Positions 58,520 to 64,000 of a stretch of 64,000 nt of DNA are shown in pieces; within the stretch, counting starts at the first letter, position 1, and each line of letters begins with the position of its first letter. The DNA comes from Streptomyces olivoverticillatus (GTDB lineage Bacteria > Actinomycetota > Actinomycetes > Streptomycetales > Streptomycetaceae). Location: contig NZ_JACHJH010000006.1 in the NCBI RefSeq assembly GCF_014203555.1, positions 62,001 to 126,000 of the forward strand, read 5' to 3'. Below the pieces are notes generated by a model that worked only from the letters and a program-made list of their open reading frames with translations, did no database searches and was not told where the DNA came from. A program made the translations under genes and the position numbers.

Positions 58520-60775
58520 ATGACAACACGCACACGACTGAGAGCGGCGGTCGCAAGTGCCCTCCTCGGGCTCGCGGCCGCCATGGCCGGGCCGGTGGGC
58601 GCCGCGCACGCCGGACCGCCGGTCTCCGGCGAGCAGACCGTCGGCGACGTGACCGGCTTCTCGACGGCGGGACCCGTCTTCCGCCTCCGGGCGGGCAAGG
58701 CCGAGGCGCGGGTCAGCTTCGTCTCGGCGGACACCTTCCGGCTGGAACTGGCACCCGACGGGGAGTTCACCGACCCGGTCGGCAAGGACGTCGCCCTGCC
58801 CCAGGGACCGCCCCCGCGCACCCGCTGGCGGGAGAAGGCCGACCGCTACGAGCTGAGCACCCCCGCCGTCACCCTGCGCGCGTACAAGAGCCCGCTGCGC
58901 TTCGCCCTCTACCGCGCCGACGGCCACCTGCTCTGGGCGGAGAGCAAGGGCCTGACCTGGAACGCCGAGCAGACCACCCAGTCCCTCGCCCGCGGCGCCC
59001 GCGAGCAGTTCTACGGCGCCGGAATGCAGAACGGCCGGGGCAACACCTCGCACCGCGATAAGACCGTCGAGGTCGGCGTCGACTACCACTGGGACGACGG
59101 CGGGCACCCCAATTCGGTGCCGTTCTACCTGTCGTCCGCGGGCTACGGCGTCTACCGCAACACCTATGCGCCGGGCACCTACGCCTTCACCGACCCGGTG
59201 ACGACGACCGAGAAGGAACGGCGCTTCGACGCCTACTACTTCGCGGGGCGGACGGCCAAGGACGCCATCGGCGGATACACCCGGCTCACTGGCAAACCGT
59301 TCATGCCGCCGCTGTACGGGCTGGAAATCGGCGACTCCGACTGCTATTTGCACAACAAGAACCGCGGCGAGCGCCATACGCTCGACGCCCTCAAGGTCGC
59401 CGACGGATACACGGCGAACGACATGCCGCTCGGCTGGATGCTCGTCAACGACGGCTACGGCTGCGGCTACGAGAACCTGGCCGACGCCGGCAAGGGTCTC
59501 GCGGACCGCAAGATGAAGATGGGCCTGTGGACCGAGGACGGCCTGGCGAAACTGGCCGACCAGGTGAAGTCCGGCCAGCGGGTCGCCAAACTGGACGTCG
59601 CCTGGGTCGGCGACGGTTACAAATTCGCCCTGGACGGCTGCAAGGACGCCTACAAGGGCATCGAGGACAACAGCGACGCCCGCGGCTTCACCTGGGCGCC
59701 GGAGAGCTGGTCGGGTGCCCAGCGCTGCGGAGTGCAGTGGTCGGGCGACCAGAAGGGCTCCTGGGAGTACATCCGCTGGCAGATTCCCACCTACGCGGGC
59801 GCGACCATGTCCGGGCTGGCCTACACCACGGGCGACGTGGACGGAATTTTCGGCGGCAGCCCCAAAACGTACGTCCGCGATCTGCAGTGGAAGGCGTTCC
59901 TGCCGGCCGTGATGACGATGGACGGCTGGGCGCCGAGCGACAAACAGCCCTACCGGTACGGGGATCCGTACACGTCCATCAACCGCAAATACCTCAAGCT
60001 CAAGGAATCGCTGCTCCCGTACATGTACTCGTACGCGGCGGAAGCCACGCGCACGGGCATCGGCCCGGTGCGGCCGCTGGCGCTGGAATACCCGGACGAT
60101 CCCAAGGCGGCGTCGGACGCGGCGAAGTACGAATTCCTCTCGGGCGAATACTTTCTGGTGGCCCCGGTGTACGAGGACAAGGAGGTCCGCAACGGCATCT
60201 ACCTGCCCAAGGGGACGTGGACCGACTACTGGACGGGCCGCACCTACCAGGGCCCGACGACGGTCGACGGCTACCGCGCCCCGCTGGACACGCTGCCGCT
60301 GTTCGTGAAGGCGGGCGCGAACGTCCCGATGTGGCCCGGGATCCGCTCGTACCAGGACCGCACGGCGGACTCGCCGCTGGCCTGGGACGTCTACCCGCGG
60401 ACGCAGGGTTCGTCCGCCTTCACGCTCTACGAGGACGACGGCGTCACCCGCGCCCACCGGACGGGCGCCTACGCCCAGCAGAAGCTGACGACCCGTACCC
60501 GGCCGAACGGCGTGACCCTGCGACTGGGCGCCTCCGAGGGCGACTTCAAGGGCAAGCAGACGGCACGCCCGTACCGCTTCACGGTCCACACGGGCGCGGG
60601 TCCGCGCACGGCGACACTGGAGGACACGGAGCTGCCGCGCCTGACCTCGCGGGCTGCGTTCGAGAAGGCGGACCGGGGCTGGTGGTACGACGCGTCGGAC
60701 CGGGGCGGGGTGGTGCAGGTGAAGACGGGGTCGCGGGCGACGGACCGGGCGTTCACGCTTCGGCTGGTCGGCTGA
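58520..60775 (+). CDS. Secreted glycoside hydrolase family 31 enzyme
   Basis: A 751-residue exported alpha-glycosidase. The signal peptide covers about residues 1-30 (TRTRLRAAVASALLGLAAAM ending AHA). The barrel shows GLEIGDSDCY, MGLWTEDGLAKLADQVKSG and KLDVAWVGDG with the nucleophile Asp, and YTTGDVDGIFGGSPKTYVRD with the acid/base region. Later RYGDPYTSINRKYLKLKESLLPYMYSYA and a beta-rich C-terminal domain (EDDGVTRAHRTGAY) are typical. GH31 cleaves alpha-glucosides, alpha-xylosides or related links; the substrate is not predictable. There is no C-terminal anchor. Confidence 0.92.
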   Translation: MTTRTRLRAAVASALLGLAAAMAGPVGAAHAGPPVSGEQTVGDVTGFSTAGPVFRLRAGKAEARVSFVSADTFRLELAPDGEFTDPVGKDVALPQGPPPRTRWREKADRYELSTPAVTLRAYKSPLRFALYRADGHLLWAESKGLTWNAEQTTQSLARGAREQFYGAGMQNGRGNTSHRDKTVEVGVDYHWDDGGHPNSVPFYLSSAGYGVYRNTYAPGTYAFTDPVTTTEKERRFDAYYFAGRTAKDAIGGYTRLTGKPFMPPLYGLEIGDSDCYLHNKNRGERHTLDALKVADGYTANDMPLGWMLVNDGYGCGYENLADAGKGLADRKMKMGLWTEDGLAKLADQVKSGQRVAKLDVAWVGDGYKFALDGCKDAYKGIEDNSDARGFTWAPESWSGAQRCGVQWSGDQKGSWEYIRWQIPTYAGATMSGLAYTTGDVDGIFGGSPKTYVRDLQWKAFLPAVMTMDGWAPSDKQPYRYGDPYTSINRKYLKLKESLLPYMYSYAAEATRTGIGPVRPLALEYPDDPKAASDAAKYEFLSGEYFLVAPVYEDKEVRNGIYLPKGTWTDYWTGRTYQGPTTVDGYRAPLDTLPLFVKAGANVPMWPGIRSYQDRTADSPLAWDVYPRTQGSSAFTLYEDDGVTRAHRTGAYAQQKLTTRTRPNGVTLRLGASEGDFKGKQTARPYRFTVHTGAGPRTATLEDTELPRLTSRAAFEKADRGWWYDASDRGGVVQVKTGSRATDRAFTLRLVG

Positions 60776-60803
60776 GGGCTCGCGCCTTGCGGTGGCCGGG
60801 GTT

Positions 60804-60840
60804 GGCGGCCCCTCACCACAACCACTGATGAGGGGCCGCC
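60804..60840. terminator. Bidirectional terminator hairpin
   Basis: GGCGGCCCCTCA and TGAGGGGCCGCC form a perfect 12-bp stem (60804-60815, 60829-60840) between the convergent GH31 gene and the small Cys/His protein. Confidence 0.8.
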
Positions 60841-60855
60841 CGGGGAGCCCGCCGC

Positions 60856-61038
60856 CTAACCCCTGGCGGTGGGCTTCCGCGGATGGCCGCAGTCGCAGTC
60901 GCAGCGGAGGCGTTCCACCGGGGCCTCGTAGGCCGGTGCTCCTGCCCGGCGGATGTCCGTGTTGCCGTGGCAGTACGCGTGTCGGCCGAGCCTGCATTCG
61001 GCGGTGGTGTACGGGGTGGTGGGTCGGTTTACGGGCAT
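60856..61038 (-). CDS. Small Cys/His-rich protein
   Basis: A 60-residue protein starting at ATG 61038, ten bases inside the end of the upstream gene (stop 61029). AECRLGRHAYCHGN and VERLRCDCDCGHPRK give five Cys and two to three His, which could chelate zinc. I do not know a family name. The overlap with its neighbour and clean coding composition support it as real, encoded with the XRE operon. Confidence 0.6.
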   Translation of the reverse strand: MPVNRPTTPYTTAECRLGRHAYCHGNTDIRRAGAPAYEAPVERLRCDCDCGHPRKPTARG

Positions 61039-61505
61039 GGGGCCGCCGCCTTTCCGGCGAGCTTTCCGGCGAGCCGGTGGTGGGCGGCGTCGAGGGCGGC
61101 GCGCAGGTCGTCCGGGGCGGTGAGGCCGGGGCGGCGGCCCGGCGCGAGTGGTTCGGGGAGGACCCAGACGCGGTCGCCCAGGTATTTGGCGGGCGGCGGC
61201 GCGAGGAGCGGCCAGTCGGTGGGGCAGACGTTGACGCCCGCGATCCCGGCGAGCCGGTAGCCCGTACCGAGCGGGAGCAGCCACCACATGGTGTGCTGCG
61301 CGCCGCTCATGAGGTAGGGGCCGATGTGGTGGCCGTGCGCTTTGAGGTGGGTGACCACGGCAGTGGCCAATGTGAAGTCGAGCTGCACCAGGTCCCATCG
61401 GTGACCGTTCAGGAGCGGTGCGGTTCTGCCCGATTCCCAGCGGGTGGTGGTGGCTTGGGGGTTGGCGGAGGCTTGGGCCAGCCAGTGGGTGGTGAGGGTG
61501 TGCAC
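61029..61505 (-). CDS. Conserved protein of unknown function linked to XRE regulator
   Basis: A 158-residue soluble protein. GTG 61505 is preceded by AAGGAG at good distance. RWDLVQLDFTLATAVVTHLKAHGHHIGPYLMSGAQHTMWWLLPLGT and TDWPLLAPPPAKYLGDRVWVLPEPLAPG resemble a group of streptomycete proteins that accompany XRE/DUF397-type regulators, sometimes described as related to a DNA primase/polymerase N-terminal domain. No catalytic Asp pair is evident. Function unknown. It overlaps the small Cys/His gene and is 101 bases downstream of the XRE gene. Confidence 0.7.
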   Translation of the reverse strand: MHTLTTHWLAQASANPQATTTRWESGRTAPLLNGHRWDLVQLDFTLATAVVTHLKAHGHHIGPYLMSGAQHTMWWLLPLGTGYRLAGIAGVNVCPTDWPLLAPPPAKYLGDRVWVLPEPLAPGRRPGLTAPDDLRAALDAAHHRLAGKLAGKAAAPCP

Positions 61506-61606
61506 AGTGCTCCTTCAGATCGGCGTGGGCGGGATCCGAAGGTGACCGTAGGTCGGTCGCCGGTGCGGAGGGGGCACGCTTTGTGCCCCCTGCTCCGGGC
61601 CTTGCG

Positions 61607-62857
61607 CTAGGCGGCCAGCAGCCCGACCTTCACGGCGAGTTGCGCGGCTCGTCGGCGGCGTTCCGGGCTCTTCGACTCGGACTCTTCGAGAATGATCGTC
61701 CGGGCGTACCCGTTGTAGCGGATCGTCTCCGGGGCGGCCTCGAAGGCTTTGTCCAGCGTGGCGAGTGCAGCGTCGCGCTGACCGTCGAGCCGGTATCCGC
61801 GGGCTTCCTCGATACGGTGACGGGCGCGTCGAGGGCGCGAGGGGATGGCCAGCGCGTCCGCTGCCGCCACCTGCCGCACGGACTCGCCGCCCGCGTGCAG
61901 CTCGACGGCGACCGTGACGGCGTGCGCGCCCATGACGGCACGGGAGAAGGACGTGACGGGATGGTAGTAGTCGGCGGGGAGCCTGTCGGCCATCGCGCGG
62001 GCCGTGTCCCAGTGGTGCCAGGCCGTGCCGCTGTCGCCTCGGCGGGCAGCGGTGTAGCCCGCCTCGAAGCGGAGGGCTCCGGTGATGGCGAGGACGTCAT
62101 CCGCCCCGTCGGGCAGCAGCGGTTCCAGGAACCGGAGGGTGTCCAGGGTGACGGCGTCGGCGGCATCGAAGTGGGCCGGTCCGCAGTCGCGGTGTGCTTG
62201 CGCCGCCAGCCATGCCGCGACGCCGATGGCATGCGGGTCCTCGGACTCCTGGGCGGCGATCATCGCTCGTTCCGCGACTCGCCACAGGAGGGCGGCATCC
62301 GGCTGGTAGGCCAGGAAGAACTGGCTGAGGCTGTACACCTGAGAGAGGGCCGACTGCGCCGCCCGGCGGTCGGCCGTGCGGTCGGCTTGCCGGACGGCGA
62401 GTTGGGCGTCACGGATCAGGTCGGGCAGCATGGTGCCGACGACGTCGCGGTGGTTGGGCGCGCAGTGGCGAGCCTGCCAGGCACGGGCGAGGCGTGCCCG
62501 TAGCTCCGCTGTTGCAGGAGCCTGACCCGTCGTGGTGCACGGGAACGCATTGACGGCGTCCCGCACGGCGGGCAGCCGCGCGTGACCGGGGCCGATGAAG
62601 AGGTCCACACGTGCGCTCTGATCACCGGTGAGTTCGGACAGCTCGCGTACGCGCAGCACCTCGGCAATGCGCAGGATGACATCGAGTTTCGGAGTCTTGA
62701 GCCGCCCGCATTCGAGGGCTTTCACCCACGAGGGCGACTTGCCGAGCAGACCGGCGAAGACGATGCGGGTCATTCCGCGGCGCGTACGCAGCAGTTGCAG
62801 GCGCTGGCCGAAGGCCAGCGGGTCGGTGTACGGCTCGTTGATGGCATCAGATGGCAC
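61607..62857 (-). CDS. XRE-family regulator with TPR-like C-terminal domain
   Basis: A 416-residue regulator. FGQRLQLLRTRRGMTRIVFAGLLGKSPSWVKALECGRLKTPKLDVILRIAEVL is the Cro/C1 helix-turn-helix. Residues about 100-416 are helical repeats of the TPR type (AWLAAQAHRDCGPAHFDAADAVTLDTLRFLEPLLPDG, GQRDAALATLDKAFEAAPETIRYNG), as in streptomycete quorum- or development-linked regulators. GTG 62857 has GGGGCGAG upstream and seems the better start than ATG 62887. It probably controls the two small genes after it. Trigger unknown. Confidence 0.88.
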   Translation of the reverse strand: MPSDAINEPYTDPLAFGQRLQLLRTRRGMTRIVFAGLLGKSPSWVKALECGRLKTPKLDVILRIAEVLRVRELSELTGDQSARVDLFIGPGHARLPAVRDAVNAFPCTTTGQAPATAELRARLARAWQARHCAPNHRDVVGTMLPDLIRDAQLAVRQADRTADRRAAQSALSQVYSLSQFFLAYQPDAALLWRVAERAMIAAQESEDPHAIGVAAWLAAQAHRDCGPAHFDAADAVTLDTLRFLEPLLPDGADDVLAITGALRFEAGYTAARRGDSGTAWHHWDTARAMADRLPADYYHPVTSFSRAVMGAHAVTVAVELHAGGESVRQVAAADALAIPSRPRRARHRIEEARGYRLDGQRDAALATLDKAFEAAPETIRYNGYARTIILEESESKSPERRRRAAQLAVKVGLLAA

Positions 62858-62955
62858 GATCTCGCCCCTCTCCGAACAGCTCGTCACCGCCAGGGTAGGG
62901 GGAACGGAGCGAGGCTGAGGGGGACGGCCGTGCCAGGCCCGTCAGGGATCGGGAA

Positions 62956-62983
62956 GGGCGGCGCCGAAAAGTTGGCGCCGCCC
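62956..62983 (-). terminator. Terminator of metH
   Basis: GGGCGGCGCC and GGCGCCGCCC form a perfect 10-bp stem around GAAAAGTT, 15 bases past the metH stop. Confidence 0.75.
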
Positions 62984-62997
62984 CCTACCCCCGCGCG

Positions 62998-64000
62998 CTA
63001 CCGCGCGTTGAAGTACTTCGCCTCCGGGTGGTGGATCACGATCGCGTCCGTCGACTGTTCGGGGTGGAGCTGGAATTCCTCGGAGAGGTGGACGCCGATG
63101 CGTTCGGGTTGGAGGAGGTCGGCGATTTTGGCGCGGTCTTCGAGGTTGGGGCAGGCGCCGTAGCCGAGGGAGAAGCGGGCGCCGCGGTATTTGAGGGCGA
63201 ACATGTCTTCCACGGCGGTGGGGTCTTCGGCGGCGAAGCCGAGTTCGGCGCGGACGCGTGCGTGCCAGTATTCGGCGAGGGCTTCGGCGAGTTGTACGGA
63301 CAGGCCGTGGAGTTCGAGGTAGTCGCGGTAGGAGTCGGCGGCGAAGAGTTCGGCGGTGGCTTCGCCGATGCGGGAGCCGACGGTGACGACCTGGAGGCCG
63401 ACGACGTCGTGTTCGCCGGATTCTTCGGGGCGGAAGTAGTCGGCGAGGCACAGGCGGCGGCCGCGGCGTTGGCGGGGGAAGGTGAAGCGGGTGCGTTCGG
63501 TGCCGTCCTCGTGGAGGAGGATGAGGTCGTCGCCTTTGCTGACGCAGGGGAAGTAGCCGTGGACGACGGCGGCTTCCAGCAGGTTTTCGGTGTGGAGTTT
63601 GTCCAGCCAGCCGCGCAGGCGGGGCCGGCCTTCGCTCTCGACGAGTTCCTCGTAGGTGGGGCCGCCGCTGCGGGCCTGCTTGAGGCCCCACTGGCCCTTG
63701 AAGAGCGCGTCCTCGTCCAGCCAGGACGCGTAGTCCTTGAGCGGAATGCCCTTGACGACCCGGGTGCCCCAGAACGGCGGCTCGGGCACCCGATTGTCCA
63801 CCGCCACATCCGAGCGCACGGATCCCTCGGGCTCGTCGATCTCCAGCACGGCGACGTCACGCTTGGGCACCCGCCGCTGCTTGAGCTCCGGCAGCGCCGC
63901 GCCCGGCACCCCGCGCTTGACGGCGATCAGGGCATCCATGAGACGGAGGCCTTCGAAGGCGTCGCGGGCGTAGCGGACTTCGCCTCCGTAGATCTCGTGG
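62998..64000 (-). CDS. metH: Cobalamin-dependent methionine synthase, C-terminal part
   Basis: The minus-strand frame is open to the window edge, so about 334 C-terminal residues of a protein over 1100 long are seen. They correspond to the reactivation domain: LKDYASWLDEDALFKGQWGLKQ, then LCLADYFRPEESGEHDVVGLQVVTVG, LAEALAEYWHARVRAELGF and the SAM-binding signature RGARFSLGYGACPNLEDRAKI, ending HHPEAKYFNAR. The enzyme methylates homocysteine with methyltetrahydrofolate; this domain remethylates oxidised cobalamin using SAM and reductant. The upstream region, where a cobalamin riboswitch would lie, is outside the window. Confidence 0.93.
   Translation of the reverse strand, partial: HEIYGGEVRYARDAFEGLRLMDALIAVKRGVPGAALPELKQRRVPKRDVAVLEIDEPEGSVRSDVAVDNRVPEPPFWGTRVVKGIPLKDYASWLDEDALFKGQWGLKQARSGGPTYEELVESEGRPRLRGWLDKLHTENLLEAAVVHGYFPCVSKGDDLILLHEDGTERTRFTFPRQRRGRRLCLADYFRPEESGEHDVVGLQVVTVGSRIGEATAELFAADSYRDYLELHGLSVQLAEALAEYWHARVRAELGFAAEDPTAVEDMFALKYRGARFSLGYGACPNLEDRAKIADLLQPERIGVHLSEEFQLHPEQSTDAIVIHHPEAKYFNAR

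Noticed and set aside
58376-60997. Minus-strand ORF of 873 codons opposite GH31
   Set aside because: Shadow frame; GH31 motifs and a signal peptide define the plus-strand gene.

Overview
The window is Streptomyces chromosome. Composition is very GC-rich with strong third-position GC. It carries aerial-growth genes (two chaplins), a mycothiol ligase, an F420-type LLM oxidoreductase, a TTA (bldA-type) codon and many GTG starts. Gene order from the SGNH esterase and Ser/Thr kinase, through hmgA and the chpH/chpC pair, to DUF3090-SCO1664-mshC and metH matches, from memory, the SCO1657-SCO1728 core region of S. coelicolor read in reverse. The left end looks more accessory.

Layout. 1-460: end of an acyl-CoA carboxyltransferase. 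497-6567: a translationally coupled NIS siderophore operon (ATP-grasp ligase, two IucA/IucC synthetases, PLP decarboxylase). Its promoter contains a DmdR/IdeR-type iron box, and its order is that of vibrioferrin pvsA-B-D-E. 6734-9035: an asparagine-synthase-like amidotransferase with a TTA codon and a YtrA-like GntR regulator. 9105-11479: a membrane-anchored glycosidase, an 84-aa orphan protein and a small PhyH-like oxygenase. 11487-19791 (minus): a cell-surface polysaccharide region with a flippase/membrane-enzyme fusion, polysaccharide deacetylase, two GT2 glycosyltransferases, a CelD-type GNAT and a membrane protein. 20104-23885: SGNH esterase, Ser/Thr kinase, a small protein and a GntR/UTRA regulator.

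23937-30531: hmgA (tyrosine/homogentisate degradation), aldehyde and alcohol dehydrogenases, a DUF2165 membrane protein, TetR, SoxR and a zinc-ribbon protein. 30719-36100: alpha/beta hydrolase, TetR, and an acyl-CoA dehydrogenase / APH-fold kinase / MBL hydrolase group with a palindromic TetR-type operator. 36184-39218: MarR, divergent MFS exporter and a quinone-type oxidoreductase with several TTGA-N5-TCAA-like sites. 39219-39428: a 210-bp MITE-like element with 17-bp terminal inverted repeats and CTAG duplications, between two convergent genes whose stop codons lie in the duplicated CTAG. 39429-46911: Nudix, DMT transporter, TPR-like protein plus permease, ferredoxin-like protein, methyltransferase, tRNA-Leu(GAG) and M20 peptidase.

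47065-49353: chaplins chpH and chpC and two small conserved proteins. 49400-53556: a RecD2-like protein that has lost its ATPase motifs, an aldo/keto reductase and an F420-type oxidoreductase. 53785-58364: CorA, histidine phosphatase, DUF3090, SCO1664-family protein and MshC. 58520-60775: secreted GH31 glycosidase. 60856-62857: an XRE regulator operon with two unknown proteins. 62998-64000: C-terminal part of cobalamin-dependent methionine synthase MetH, cut by the window end.

The best candidates for something new are the pvs-like siderophore operon in an actinomycete, the small peptide/PhyH pair, the flippase fusion and the RecD2-like pseudo-ATPase.
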